Source of the DNA: Enterobacter asburiae
Lineage (GTDB): Bacteria > Pseudomonadota > Gammaproteobacteria > Enterobacterales > Enterobacteriaceae
Direction: 5' to 3'
NCBI RefSeq assembly: GCF_024599655.1
Contig: NZ_CP102247.1
Location: forward strand, 1,054,001 to 1,118,000
Length of the DNA stretch: 64,000 nucleotides
Part shown: positions 16,927 to 26,232 of the stretch, one piece after another
How the letters are laid out: each line of letters begins with the position of its first letter
How positions within the stretch are numbered: the stretch's first letter is position 1
Made by a program: the position numbers and the translations under genes
The notes under the pieces: generated by a model
Databases searched by the model: none
Seen by the model: the letters and a program-made list of their open reading frames with translations, nothing else
What the model was told of the DNA's origin: nothing

Positions 16927-17391
16927 ATGACTATTTGGGAAATCAGCGAAAAAGCGGATTACATCGCGCAGCGTCATCAGCAGCTGCAGGACCAGTGGCA
17001 CCTCTACTGCAACTCTCTGGTTCAGGGCATAACTCTCTCGAAAGCGCGCCTTCACCACGCGATGAGCTGCGCGGCGCAGGGCGACATGCGCTTCGTCCTG
17101 TTCGGCCATTTCATCATCAACGTTACCCTGGCGGACAACTTCAACAGCCACACCATTGAGTACCACCTCGAGACAAAAGACGGCGAAAAACAGTGTATTG
17201 CGAAGGCGCAGCTGATGGCCGACGGCATGGTGGACGGCCACGTCAGCAACCGCGATCGCCAGCAGGTGCTGGAGCACTATCTGGAAAAAATCGCGCCGGT
17301 CTATAACGGCCTGTACGCCGCCGTTGAACACGATCTCCCGGTCAACCTGAAGCAGCTGATGGACGGAAATGCCTCAGCGAACGTGGCCTGA
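16927..17391 (+). CDS. hycA: HycA, formate hydrogenlyase regulatory protein
   Basis: A 154-residue soluble protein, first gene of the hyc operon, close to E. coli HycA (153). It begins MTIWEISEKADYIAQRHQQLQDQWHLY-like helical sequence. HycA counteracts FhlA by a mechanism that is not fully known, giving feedback on the regulon. It is separated from hycB by 70 bases that contain another FhlA-type site. Confidence 0.95.
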   Translation: MTIWEISEKADYIAQRHQQLQDQWHLYCNSLVQGITLSKARLHHAMSCAAQGDMRFVLFGHFIINVTLADNFNSHTIEYHLETKDGEKQCIAKAQLMADGMVDGHVSNRDRQQVLEHYLEKIAPVYNGLYAAVEHDLPVNLKQLMDGNASANVA

Positions 17392-17399
17392 CCCTTGCG

Positions 17400-17417
17400 T
17401 GTCGAGAAGTGTCGACA
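17400..17417 (+). promoter_or_regulatory. FhlA-type site between hycA and hycB
   Basis: TGTCGA-GAAGTG-TCGACA is a perfect 6-6-6 inverted repeat of the FhlA core. E. coli also has an FhlA site in this intergenic region, which adds to hyc activation. Confidence 0.7.
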
Positions 17418-17461
17418 AGACAGTTTTTCGTCAAAAATGACTATCACCAGAGGATAACCCG

Positions 17462-18070
17462 GTGAACCGTTTTGTAATTGCTGACTCGACGGTCTGTATT
17501 GGCTGTCGAACCTGTGAGGCGGCGTGTTCGGAAACGCATCGCCTGCATGGGCTGCAGTCCATGCCGCGCCTGCACGTCATGCGTAATGAAAAAGAGTCTG
17601 CCCCGCAGCTCTGCCATCACTGTGAAGACGCCCCCTGCGCGGGCGTCTGCCCTGTGAATGCCATCACCCGCGTTGATGGCGCTGTCCAGCTGAACGAAAG
17701 CCTGTGCGTAAGCTGCAAGCTGTGCGGCATTGCCTGCCCGTTCGGCGCGATTGAATTTTCCGGCAGCCGCCCGCTGCACATTCCGGCGAATGCCAACTCG
17801 CCAAAAGCCCCGCCCGCGCCGCCGGCTCCGGCACGCGTAAGCACGCTGCTGGACTGGGTGCCCGGCATCCGTGCCGTTGCGGTGAAATGCGACCTGTGCA
17901 GCTTCGATGAGCAGGGCCCGGCCTGCGTGCGCACCTGTCCGACTAAGGCTTTGATTCTGGTTAACATTCGCGACATCGCCCGTACCAGCAAGCGTAAACG
18001 CGAGCTGACCATCAACAGTGATTTTGGCGACCTTTCTCTGCTACAGGCGCTTAACGAGGGGGCGAAATGA
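17462..18070 (+). CDS. hycB: HycB, electron-transfer Fe-S subunit of formate hydrogenlyase
   Basis: A 202-residue ferredoxin-like protein starting with GTG. Four cysteine groups for [4Fe-4S] clusters are visible: CIGCRTCEAAC near residue 12, CHHCEDAPCAGVCP near 53, CVSCKLCGIACP near 81, and CDLCSFDEQGPACVRTCP near 143. It passes electrons from formate dehydrogenase H to the hydrogenase. Its stop overlaps the hycC start (ATGA). Confidence 0.97.
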   Translation: MNRFVIADSTVCIGCRTCEAACSETHRLHGLQSMPRLHVMRNEKESAPQLCHHCEDAPCAGVCPVNAITRVDGAVQLNESLCVSCKLCGIACPFGAIEFSGSRPLHIPANANSPKAPPAPPAPARVSTLLDWVPGIRAVAVKCDLCSFDEQGPACVRTCPTKALILVNIRDIARTSKRKRELTINSDFGDLSLLQALNEGAK

Positions 18071-19881
18071 ACGCGGCGATGATGATTACCAGCGCGGTAG
18101 CCTGTTTTGCTGCCGCCGCTGTTCTGGCGCAGCTCTTCTCTTTCCATAAAACCCTCAGCGGCTTGGTCGCCGGGGTCGGCGGGGCGGCAGGTAGCCTGAT
18201 GACGTTGGCGGCAGGGGGGGTTGTTCTGCTCGGCGGGCAATCCGTTGACGCGCTCGTGCCGCTGATTCGCCACGCCGTTGAGATCGCGCCGCTGAACGCC
18301 ATCTGGCTGGTGACGTTCGGCCTGTGCGGGCTGTTTATCAGCCTGTTCAATATCGACTGGCACCGCCACCCGCACGCTAAAGCCAACGGCCTGCTGGTCA
18401 ATCTGCTGATGGCGACGGCGGTCTGCACCGTTATCGCCAGCAACCTCGGCGCGCTGGTGGTGATGGCGGAGATCATGGCGCTCTGCGGCGTGTTCCTGAC
18501 GGGCTGCAGCGCCTCCGGCAAGCTGTGGTTTGCGCTGGGACGCCTCGGAACGCTGCTGCTGGCGCTGGCCTGCTGGCTGGAGTGGCAACGCTTTGGCACG
18601 CTGGACTTCGCTGCTCTCAACGGCCATCCGCTGGGGAACGACGTCTGGCTGCTGGGCGTTATCGGCTTTGGCCTGCTCGCAGGGATTATCCCGCTTCACG
18701 GCTGGGTGCCGCAGGCGCATGCAAATGCCTCCGCGCCCGCCGCCGCGCTGTTTTCTGTGGTGGTGATGAAAGTGGGGCTGTTCGGGATTCTGGCGATTAC
18801 GCTGACCGGCGGACAGCCGCCGCTGTGGTGGGGCGTCGTGCTGCTGATTGCGGGCATGATCACCGCGTTCGTCGGCGGCCTGTACGCGCTGATGGAGCAC
18901 AATATCCAGCGTCTTCTGGCGTACCACACGCTGGAAAACATCGGCATCATCCTGCTCGGTATTGGCGCGGGTGTCACCGGGCTGGCGCTCAATCATCCGG
19001 CGCTGATTGCCGCCGGGTTTATCGGCGGTCTTTATCACCTCGTCAACCACAGCCTGTTTAAAAGCACCCTGTTCCTGGGCGCGGGCAGCGTCTGGTTCCG
19101 CACCGGTCATCGGGATATCGAAAAGCTGGGCGGGATTGGCAAAAAGATGCCGGTGATTTCACTGGCGATGCTGGTCGGGCTGATGGCAATGGCCGCGCTG
19201 CCGCCGCTGAACGGCTTTGCCGGGGAGTGGGTGATCTATCAGTCCTTCTTCGCGCTTGGTCAGAGCGACGCATTTATCGCGCGCCTGCTCGGCCCGCTGC
19301 TGGCGGTCGGGCTGGCGATTACCGGGGCGCTGGCGGTGATGTGCATGGCGAAAGTCTATGGCGTGACCTTCCTCGGCGCGCCGCGCACCCGCGAAGCGGA
19401 AAACGCCTGCTGCGCACCGTTGTTGATGGGCGTGAGCGTGGTCGCGCTGGCGCTGTGCTGCATCGCGGGTGGCGTCGCCGCGCCGTGGCTGCTGCCGCTG
19501 CTGGGCAACGCCATTCCGCTGCCGCTGACCGTGGCGAATACCACCGTCTCTCAGCCGATGATCGCGCTGCTGCTGATTGGCGCACCGCTGCTGCCGCTCG
19601 TCCTGATGCTGTTCTTCAAACGCGACAGGCTCACCTCCCGCGCGCGCGGTGCGGCGTGGGCCTGCGGCTACGAACACGAACAGTCGATGGTCATCACCGC
19701 CCACGGTTTCGCCATGCCGGTGAAGGAGAACTTCGCCGCCGTGCTGAAGCTGCGCCACTGGCTCAACCCGGTGGGCTGGGTACCCGGCTGGCAGAGTGCC
19801 GCCGCACCCGCGCTGTTCCGCCGTCTGGCGGTCATCGAGCTGGCCGTGCTGGTGGTCATTGTGATTTCACGAGGAGCCTGA
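18067..19881 (+). CDS. hycC: HycC, NuoL-like membrane subunit of hydrogenase 3
   Basis: A 604-residue inner-membrane protein with many hydrophobic segments over its whole length, related to proton-pumping subunits NuoL/M/N. Typical features are LHGWVPQAHANASAPAAALFSVVVMKVGLFG near residue 220, LLAYHTLENIGIILLGIG near 280, and HLVNHSLFKSTLFLGAGSV near 325, which carry the conserved Lys and His residues of the half-channels. It anchors formate hydrogenlyase and may couple it to ion movement. Confidence 0.97.
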   Translation: MNAAMMITSAVACFAAAAVLAQLFSFHKTLSGLVAGVGGAAGSLMTLAAGGVVLLGGQSVDALVPLIRHAVEIAPLNAIWLVTFGLCGLFISLFNIDWHRHPHAKANGLLVNLLMATAVCTVIASNLGALVVMAEIMALCGVFLTGCSASGKLWFALGRLGTLLLALACWLEWQRFGTLDFAALNGHPLGNDVWLLGVIGFGLLAGIIPLHGWVPQAHANASAPAAALFSVVVMKVGLFGILAITLTGGQPPLWWGVVLLIAGMITAFVGGLYALMEHNIQRLLAYHTLENIGIILLGIGAGVTGLALNHPALIAAGFIGGLYHLVNHSLFKSTLFLGAGSVWFRTGHRDIEKLGGIGKKMPVISLAMLVGLMAMAALPPLNGFAGEWVIYQSFFALGQSDAFIARLLGPLLAVGLAITGALAVMCMAKVYGVTFLGAPRTREAENACCAPLLMGVSVVALALCCIAGGVAAPWLLPLLGNAIPLPLTVANTTVSQPMIALLLIGAPLLPLVLMLFFKRDRLTSRARGAAWACGYEHEQSMVITAHGFAMPVKENFAAVLKLRHWLNPVGWVPGWQSAAAPALFRRLAVIELAVLVVIVISRGA

Positions 19882-19882
19882 C

Positions 19883-20806
19883 ATGAGTCTGTTACTGGCA
19901 ATTCTTCAGGCGCTGGTGCTGTTCGCCGCTGCGCCGCTGCTGTCGGGCATCACGCGCGTGGCGCGCGCCCGGATGCACAACCGTCGCGGTCCTGGCGTGC
20001 TTCAGGAGTACCGCGATCTCTTTAAACTGCTCTCTCGTCAGAGCGTCGCGCCGGACGCCGCAGGCTGGGTCTTCCGCCTGACGCCGTTTGTGATGGTGGG
20101 CGTGATGCTGACCATCGCCACCGCGCTGCCGGTTGTGACGGTGGCGTCGCCGCTGCCCGTGCTTGGCGATCTGATCACGCTGATTTACCTCTTTGCCATC
20201 GCCCGCTTTTTCTTTGCGATTGCGGGCCTGGACACCGGGAGCCCGTTTACCGGCATCGGCGCCAGCCGCGAGGCGATGCTCGGCGTGCTGGTTGAGCCGA
20301 TCCTGCTGCTGGGGCTGTGGGTCGCCGCACAGGTGGCGGGTTCCACCCACATCAGCTTTATCACCCACACCGTTTACCACTGGCCGGTGTCTCGATCAAT
20401 CCCGCTGGTGCTGGCGCTGTGCGCCTGCGCGTTCGCCACGTTTATTGAGATGGGCAAACTGCCGTTCGACCTGGCGGAAGCCGAGCAGGAGCTGCAGGAA
20501 GGGCCGCTTACCGAGTACAGCGGCTACGGCTTCGCGGTGCTGAAGTGGGGCATCAGCCTCAAACAGCTGGTGGTGCTGCAGATGTTTGTCGGCGTCTTCT
20601 TCCCGTGGGGGCAAATGACGCATTTCTCCGCGGGCGGTCTGGCGCTGGCCGTCGTGATTGCCGCCCTCAAGCTGCTGGTCGGCGTGCTGGTGATTGCCCT
20701 GTTTGAAAACAGCATGGCGCGCCTGCGTTTTGTGGAAACGTCGCGCATCACCTGGGCCGGTTTTGGTTTTGCATTTTTAGCGTTCGTCTCCTTGCTGGTG
20801 GCGTGA
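19883..20806 (+). CDS. hycD: HycD, NuoH-like membrane subunit of hydrogenase 3
   Basis: A 307-residue inner-membrane protein of the NuoH type with about 8 hydrophobic segments. Conserved parts include RGPGVLQEYRDLFKLL near residue 35 and KLPFDLAEAEQELQEGPLTEYSG near residue 195, the loop that faces the hydrogenase. It starts one base after the hycC stop. Confidence 0.97.
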   Translation: MSLLLAILQALVLFAAAPLLSGITRVARARMHNRRGPGVLQEYRDLFKLLSRQSVAPDAAGWVFRLTPFVMVGVMLTIATALPVVTVASPLPVLGDLITLIYLFAIARFFFAIAGLDTGSPFTGIGASREAMLGVLVEPILLLGLWVAAQVAGSTHISFITHTVYHWPVSRSIPLVLALCACAFATFIEMGKLPFDLAEAEQELQEGPLTEYSGYGFAVLKWGISLKQLVVLQMFVGVFFPWGQMTHFSAGGLALAVVIAALKLLVGVLVIALFENSMARLRFVETSRITWAGFGFAFLAFVSLLVA

Positions 20807-20821
20807 TTAAAGAGAGTATTT

Positions 20822-22531
20822 ATGTCTGAAGAAAAGAAAGGTCAGCAGTATCTCGCCGCGTTGCATCAGGCTTTCCCCGGCGTGGTGCTGGAGGAGTCCT
20901 GGCAAACCAAAGACCAGATAACCGTCACCATTAAGGTGAACTACCTGCCGGAAGTGGTGGAGTTTCTCTATTACCAGCAGGGCGGCTGGCTGTCGGTGCT
21001 GTTCGGCAACGACGAGCGCCAGCTGTGCGGCAACTATGCGGTGTACTACGTGATGTCGATGGAGCAGGGCGAAAAGTGCTGGCTCACCGTGCGCGTCGAA
21101 GTCGACCCGAATAAGCCGGAATACCCGTCCGTCACGCCGCGCGTGCCTGCCGCGGTCTGGGGCGAGCGCGAAGTGCGCGACATGTACGGCCTGGTGCCGG
21201 TCGGCCTGCCGGACGAGCGCCGCCTGGTGCTGCCGGACGACTGGCCGGACGAACTCTATCCGCTGCGCAAAGACAGCATGGACTACCGCCAGCGCCCGGC
21301 GCCGACCACCGACAGCGAAACCTACGAGTTCATCAACGAGCTGGGCAGCAAGAAGAACAACGTAGTGCCGATCGGCCCGCTGCACGTCACCTCCGACGAG
21401 CCGGGCCACTTCCGCCTGTTCGTTGACGGCGAAAACATTATCGACGCCGACTACCGCCTGTTCTACGTCCACCGCGGCATGGAAAAGCTGGCGGAAACCC
21501 GCATGGGCTACAACGAAGTGACGTTCCTCTCTGACCGCGTGTGCGGCATCTGCGGCTTCGCCCACAGCACCGCCTACACCACCTCGGTGGAAAACGGCAT
21601 GGGGATCGTGGTGCCGGAGCGCGCGCAGATGATCCGCGCCATTCTGCTGGAAGTGGAGCGCCTGCACTCGCACCTGCTGAACCTCGGCCTGGCCTGCCAC
21701 TTCGTCGGCTTTGACTCCGGGTTTATGCAGTTCTTCCGCGTGCGCGAGGCGTCGATGAAGATGGCGGAGATCCTCACCGGGGCGCGCAAAACCTACGGCC
21801 TGAACCTGATCGGCGGGATCCGCCGCGACCTGCTGAAGGACGACATGATCCAGACCCGCCAGCTGGCGCAGCAGATGCGCCGGGACGTGCAAGAGCTGGT
21901 GGACATGCTGCTCAGCACGCCAAACATCGAGCAGCGCACCGTCGGCATCGGTCGCCTTGACCCGGAGATCGCCCGCGACTTCAGCAACGTCGGCCCGATG
22001 GTGCGCGCCAGCGGCCACGCCCGCGACACGCGTGCCGATCACCCGTTCGTCGGCTACGGCCTGCTGCCGATGACCGTGCACAGCGAGCAGGGCTGCGACG
22101 TCATTTCGCGCCTCAAGGTGCGCATCAACGAGGTGTTCGCCGCCCTGAACATGATCGACTTCGGCCTCGATAACCTGCCGGGCGGCCCGCTGATGGTGGA
22201 GGGCTTCACCTACATCCCGAACCGCTTTGCCCTCGGCTTTGCCGAAGCGCCGCGCGGGGACGACATTCACTGGAGCATGACCGGCGACAACCAGAAGCTT
22301 TACCGCTGGCGCTGCCGCGCGGCCACCTACGCCAACTGGCCAACCCTGCGCTATATGCTGCGCGGCAACACGGTTTCCGATGCGCCGCTGATCATCGGCA
22401 GCCTCGACCCGTGCTACTCCTGCACCGACCGCATGACCGTTGTGGACGTGCGCAAGAAGAAAAGCCAGGTGGTGCCGTACAAAGAGCTTGAGCGCTACAG
22501 CATCGAGCGTAAAAACTCGCCGCTGAAATAA
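20822..22531 (+). CDS. hycE: HycE, large NiFe-containing subunit of hydrogenase 3
   Basis: A 569-residue precursor. The first 170 residues are NuoC-like and the rest is the NuoD-like NiFe subunit. Nickel-iron ligands lie in RVCGICGFAHS (near 240) and DPCYSCTDR (ending at 537). HycI cuts after Arg537, removing a 32-residue tail that begins MTVVDV, after nickel is in place. The enzyme makes H2 from formate-derived electrons in the cytoplasm. The tail is nearly identical to the E. coli one. Confidence 0.98.
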   Translation: MSEEKKGQQYLAALHQAFPGVVLEESWQTKDQITVTIKVNYLPEVVEFLYYQQGGWLSVLFGNDERQLCGNYAVYYVMSMEQGEKCWLTVRVEVDPNKPEYPSVTPRVPAAVWGEREVRDMYGLVPVGLPDERRLVLPDDWPDELYPLRKDSMDYRQRPAPTTDSETYEFINELGSKKNNVVPIGPLHVTSDEPGHFRLFVDGENIIDADYRLFYVHRGMEKLAETRMGYNEVTFLSDRVCGICGFAHSTAYTTSVENGMGIVVPERAQMIRAILLEVERLHSHLLNLGLACHFVGFDSGFMQFFRVREASMKMAEILTGARKTYGLNLIGGIRRDLLKDDMIQTRQLAQQMRRDVQELVDMLLSTPNIEQRTVGIGRLDPEIARDFSNVGPMVRASGHARDTRADHPFVGYGLLPMTVHSEQGCDVISRLKVRINEVFAALNMIDFGLDNLPGGPLMVEGFTYIPNRFALGFAEAPRGDDIHWSMTGDNQKLYRWRCRAATYANWPTLRYMLRGNTVSDAPLIIGSLDPCYSCTDRMTVVDVRKKKSQVVPYKELERYSIERKNSPLK

Positions 22532-22540
22532 GGACTCGCC

Positions 22541-23083
22541 ATGTTTACCTTTATCAAAAAAGTGATCAAAACGGGCACGCAGACCAGCCGTTATCCGCTG
22601 GAGCCGATGCCGGTGGATAAAAACTTTCGCGGCAAGCCGGAGCACAGTCCGCAGCAGTGCATCGGCTGCGCGGCCTGCGTCAACGCCTGCCCGTCGAACG
22701 CCTTAACGGTCGAAACGGATCTCAAAACCGGCGAGCTGGCCTGGCAGTTTAACCTCGGGCGCTGCATCTTCTGCGGCCGCTGCGAGGAGGTCTGCCCGAC
22801 GGTCGCCATTCGCCTGTCGCAGGAATACGAGCTGGCGGTGTGGAAGAAAGAGGATTTTCTGCAGCAGTCGCGCTTTGACCTGTGCAGCTGCCGCGTCTGC
22901 AGACGCCCGTTCGCCGTGCAGAAAGAGATCGACTACGCCATCGCGCTGCTGCAGCACAACGGCGACGCCCGCGCGGAGCATCACCGTGAAAGCTTTGAAA
23001 CCTGCCCGGAGTGCAAGCGTCAGAAGTGCCTGCTGCCGTCCGACCGTATTGATATCACCCGCCATATGAGAGAGGCCAGCTGA
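22541..23083 (+). CDS. hycF: HycF, NuoI-like Fe-S subunit of hydrogenase 3
   Basis: A 180-residue protein with two [4Fe-4S] motifs, CIGCAACVNACP near residue 41 and CIFCGRCEEVCP near residue 75. Two further cysteine pairs follow (CSCRVC near 112 and CPECKRQKC near 153), also usual in HycF. It links HycB and HycG electrically. Its stop shares one base with the hycG start. Confidence 0.96.
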   Translation: MFTFIKKVIKTGTQTSRYPLEPMPVDKNFRGKPEHSPQQCIGCAACVNACPSNALTVETDLKTGELAWQFNLGRCIFCGRCEEVCPTVAIRLSQEYELAVWKKEDFLQQSRFDLCSCRVCRRPFAVQKEIDYAIALLQHNGDARAEHHRESFETCPECKRQKCLLPSDRIDITRHMREAS

Positions 23084-23850
23084 TGGAAAACCTACTGGGC
23101 CCGCGCGACGCTAACGGCATTCCGGTGCCGATGACGGTGGACGAATCCATCGCCAGCATGAAGGCGTCGCTGCTGAAAAAAATCAAACGCTCGGCCTACG
23201 TCTACCGCGTGGACTGCGGCGGCTGCAACGGCTGCGAGATCGAGATCTTCGCTACGCTGTCGCCGCTGTTTGACGCCGAGCGCTTCGGCATCAAGGTGGT
23301 GCCGTCCCCGCGTCATGCGGACATCCTGCTGTTTACCGGGGCCGTCACCCGCGCCATGCGATCCCCCGCGCTGCGCGCCTGGCAGTCCGCGCCGGACCCG
23401 AAAATCTGCATCTCGTACGGGGCCTGCGGCAACAGCGGCGGTATCTTCCACGACCTCTACTGCGTCTGGGGCGGCACCGACAAAATCGTGCCGGTGGACG
23501 TCTACATTCCCGGCTGCCCGCCGACGCCCGCCGCGACGCTGTACGGCTTTGCCATGGCGCTCGGCCTGCTGGAGCAGAAAATCCACGCGCGCGAGCCGGG
23601 CGAGCTGGACAACCAGCCTGCCGCCATTTTGCACCCTGACATGGTGCAGCCGCTGCGGGTGAAGGTTGACCGCACGGCGCGGAAACTGGCGGGCTATCGC
23701 TACGGGCGTCAGATTGCCGACGATTATCTGCGCCTGCTGAGCCAGGGCGACCATCAGGTGGCGCGCTGGCTGGAGGCGGAAAACGATCCGCGTCTCAATG
23801 AGATCGTGGCGAACCTGAACAGCATTGTGGATGAGGCGCGTATCCGATGA
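23083..23850 (+). CDS. hycG: HycG, small subunit of hydrogenase 3
   Basis: A 255-residue NuoB-like protein. The cluster ligands are CGGCNGCEIEI near residue 45, the cysteine of GACGNSGG near 110, and IPGCPPTP near 143. It carries the proximal [4Fe-4S] cluster next to the NiFe site. It overlaps hycF by one base and hycH by four. Confidence 0.97.
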   Translation: MENLLGPRDANGIPVPMTVDESIASMKASLLKKIKRSAYVYRVDCGGCNGCEIEIFATLSPLFDAERFGIKVVPSPRHADILLFTGAVTRAMRSPALRAWQSAPDPKICISYGACGNSGGIFHDLYCVWGGTDKIVPVDVYIPGCPPTPAATLYGFAMALGLLEQKIHAREPGELDNQPAAILHPDMVQPLRVKVDRTARKLAGYRYGRQIADDYLRLLSQGDHQVARWLEAENDPRLNEIVANLNSIVDEARIR

Positions 23851-24257
23851 GTGAAACGGTGGTGTTCAGCCAGCTGAGCCGTAAGTTTATTGACGAGAAC
23901 GATGCCACGCCGGATGCGGCGCAGCAGGTGGTCTATTACAGCCTGGCGATTGGGCACCACCTCGGGGTGATTGACTGCCTGGAGGCGGCGCTGAGCTGCC
24001 CGTGGTCCGAGTACCTGGCCTGGATCGCCACGCTGGAGGAGGGCAGCACGGCACGGCGCAAGATGGAGGGCGTGCCGAAGTACGGCGAGATCGTCATCGA
24101 CGCCAACCACATTGCGATGCTCGCCAACGCCTTTGACGCGGCGCTCGGCAGGCAAACCCCCGAGCAGCAGGCGTGGAGCAAAACGCTGCTTAGCATGCTG
24201 CACGATATTCATCAGGAGAGCGCCATCTACCTGATGGTGAGGAGATTACGTGACTGA
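23847..24257 (+). CDS. hycH: HycH, formate hydrogenlyase maturation protein
   Basis: A 136-residue soluble protein matching E. coli HycH in size and place. It is needed for HycE maturation, with no known catalytic motif. It overlaps hycG by 4 bases at its start and hycI by 8 at its end. Confidence 0.94.
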   Translation: MSETVVFSQLSRKFIDENDATPDAAQQVVYYSLAIGHHLGVIDCLEAALSCPWSEYLAWIATLEEGSTARRKMEGVPKYGEIVIDANHIAMLANAFDAALGRQTPEQQAWSKTLLSMLHDIHQESAIYLMVRRLRD

Positions 24258-24723
24258 CGTTTTACTGTGTGTCGGCAACAGCATGATGGGCGACGACGGC
24301 GCGGGCCCGCTGCTGGCAGAGATGTGCGCCGCGAACCCGCAGGGCAGCTGGGTGGTGATTGACGGCGGCAGCGCGCCGGAAAACGACGTGGTCGCCATTC
24401 GCGAGCTGCGCCCGAAAAGGCTGTTAATCGTCGATGCCACCGATATGGGGCTCAACCCCGGCGAGGTCCGCCTGATTGACCCGGACGACATCGCCGAGAC
24501 GTTTATGATGACGACGCACAATATGCCGCTCAACTACCTGGTCGATCAGATTAAAGACGACGTGGGCGAGGTGCTGTTTTTGGGGATCCAGCCGGACATC
24601 GTTGGGTTTTATTACCCGATGACGCCGCCGGTGAAAGAGGCGGTGGAAGTGGTTTATTCAAGGCTTGCGGAGTGGGATGGAAATGGTGGATTTGAACCCC
24701 TCACCCTAACCCTCTCCCCATAG
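24250..24723 (+). CDS. hycI: HycI, endopeptidase for the HycE precursor
   Basis: A 157-residue nickel-dependent maturation protease starting with GTG, with GAGGAGA just upstream. Catalytic-site residues match the family: GNSMMGDDGAGP with Asp16, IVDATDMGLNPGE with Asp62, and THNMPL with His90. It removes the HycE C-terminal tail. The last eight codons (PLTLTLSP) and the TAG stop lie inside a large palindromic repeat starting at 24697, so the tail after GNGGFE differs from the E. coli ending. The catalytic core is intact. Confidence 0.94.
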   Translation: MTDVLLCVGNSMMGDDGAGPLLAEMCAANPQGSWVVIDGGSAPENDVVAIRELRPKRLLIVDATDMGLNPGEVRLIDPDDIAETFMMTTHNMPLNYLVDQIKDDVGEVLFLGIQPDIVGFYYPMTPPVKEAVEVVYSRLAEWDGNGGFEPLTLTLSP

Positions 24724-24779
24724 GGGAGAGGGGACAAAACACACCCTCTCCCCTATGGGGAGAGGGCCGGGGTGAGGGG
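24697..24779. repeat. Large composite inverted repeat between hycI and ascB
   Basis: Two 36-base arms with 3 mismatches surround an 11-base loop (24733-24743). Each arm begins CCCCTCACCC and contains its own hairpin, CCCTCTCCCC-ATA-GGGGAGAGGG, with 10 perfect pairs. It lies where hycI and ascB converge and probably acts as a two-way terminator. A short relative is at 45709-45730. Similar GGGGAGAGGG repeats are widespread in enterobacteria. Confidence 0.9.
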
Positions 24780-24789
24780 TAAGGATTGG

Positions 24790-26214
24790 CTACTCCAGAT
24801 CCCCCCCATTACTCGCAATCACCTTCTTATACCACCAGAATGATTTCTTGCGCTTGCGGTCCAACGTGCCGTTTCCGGCGTCATCGCGGTCAACGTACAC
24901 AAACCCGTAGCGCTTGCTCATCTCGCCCGTTGAGGCGGCCACCAGGTCGATACAGCCCCAGGTGGTGTAGCCCATCAGCGGCACGCCGTCCTCAATCGCG
25001 TCGCCCATGGCGCGGATGTGCTCGCGCAGGTAGCTGATGCGGTAGTCGTCGTTGATTTCGCCGTTTTCATCAATAACGTCCTTCGCCCCGAGGCCGTTTT
25101 CCACCAGGAACAGCGGCTTCTGGTAGCGGTCGTACATCATGTTCATGGTGATGCGCAGGCCGAGCGGGTCGATGCCCCAGCCCCATTCGCTCACCTGAAT
25201 GTGCGGGTTGCGCAGGGACTTCACGATATTCGCCGCGCTGGTATTTCCCGCGTTCATGTCCGCCGACGCGCAGCGCGAGGCGTAATAGCTGAACGAGACA
25301 AAGTCGACGGTGTTTTTCAGAAGTAGATCGTCGCCGGGATCTTTCACAATCACCACGCCTTTCTCGCGGAACACGCGGGCAGAGTAGGCCGGGTAGCTGC
25401 CGCGCGCCTGCACGTCGATAAAGAACAGGTTCTCGCGGTCTTTCTCCAGCGCCATCCACACGTCTTCTGGCTTGCAGGAGTACGGGTAGAAATTCCCGCC
25501 CGCCAGCATGCAGCCGACCTGGTTTTCCGGGTTTACCTCGTGGGCAATTTTTGTCGCCAGCGCGCTCGCCACCAGCTCGTGATGCGCGGCCTGGTATTTC
25601 ACCTGGTCTTCGTTTTCACCTTCCTCAAACACCAGCCCCGCGCCGGAGAACGGGCTGTGCAGCATGATGTTAATTTCGTTGAAGGTTAGCCAGTATTTCA
25701 CCAGCCCGTTAAATTCTTCAAAGCAGGTGCGGGCGTAGCGGGCGAAGAAATCGACCATCTTACGGTTGCGCCACGAGCCGTACTCCGTCACCAGGTGCAT
25801 CGGCACGTCGAAGTGGCACAGGGTGACCAGCGGCTCAATGTTGTACTTTTTGCACTCCTCGAACACCGCGCGGTAGAAGGCAATACCCTCTTTGTTCGGC
25901 AGCGGCTCGTCGCCGTTCGGATAGAGGCGGCTCCAGGCAATCGAGGTGCGGAACACCGTAAAGCCCATCTCCGCCATCAGGGCGATGTCCTCTTTATAGC
26001 GATGGTAAAAATCAATCGCCTCGTGGCTCGGGTAGAACTCGTCGTCACGCAGCGAAAAACGCTTTTCCTTACCGAGCTTCACCGGCAGGCGGTTCGCGCC
26101 GTGGGGGATCATATCGACCGTCGTCAGCCCCTTGCCGCCTTCACGGTAAGCGCCTTCACTCTGGTTAGCGGCAAGCGCGCCGCCCCATAAAAATCCTTGT
26201 GGAAAAACAGACAT
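24790..26214 (-). CDS. ascB: 6-phospho-beta-glucosidase AscB
   Basis: A 474-residue glycoside hydrolase family 1 enzyme. The acid/base glutamate is in TFNEINIM near residue 178 and the nucleophile is in LVENGLG near residue 372. It splits phosphorylated arbutin, salicin or cellobiose after PTS uptake. It starts 18 bases behind ascF. Confidence 0.96.
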   Translation of the reverse strand: MSVFPQGFLWGGALAANQSEGAYREGGKGLTTVDMIPHGANRLPVKLGKEKRFSLRDDEFYPSHEAIDFYHRYKEDIALMAEMGFTVFRTSIAWSRLYPNGDEPLPNKEGIAFYRAVFEECKKYNIEPLVTLCHFDVPMHLVTEYGSWRNRKMVDFFARYARTCFEEFNGLVKYWLTFNEINIMLHSPFSGAGLVFEEGENEDQVKYQAAHHELVASALATKIAHEVNPENQVGCMLAGGNFYPYSCKPEDVWMALEKDRENLFFIDVQARGSYPAYSARVFREKGVVIVKDPGDDLLLKNTVDFVSFSYYASRCASADMNAGNTSAANIVKSLRNPHIQVSEWGWGIDPLGLRITMNMMYDRYQKPLFLVENGLGAKDVIDENGEINDDYRISYLREHIRAMGDAIEDGVPLMGYTTWGCIDLVAASTGEMSKRYGFVYVDRDDAGNGTLDRKRKKSFWWYKKVIASNGGDLE

Positions 26215-26232
26215 TCTTACCTCGCTTTCAAT

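Noticed and set aside
17617..19110. Open frame of 497 codons on the minus strand opposite hycB and hycC
   Set aside because: It spans two confirmed plus-strand genes and has low-complexity Gln/Arg/Ala composition. No ribosome site or family is visible.
20807..22645. Long open frame (612 codons) on the minus strand opposite hycE
   Set aside because: It is an antisense shadow of the GC-rich hycE gene. Its translation is rich in His, Ala, Val and Arg with no domain, and it covers a well-supported gene.
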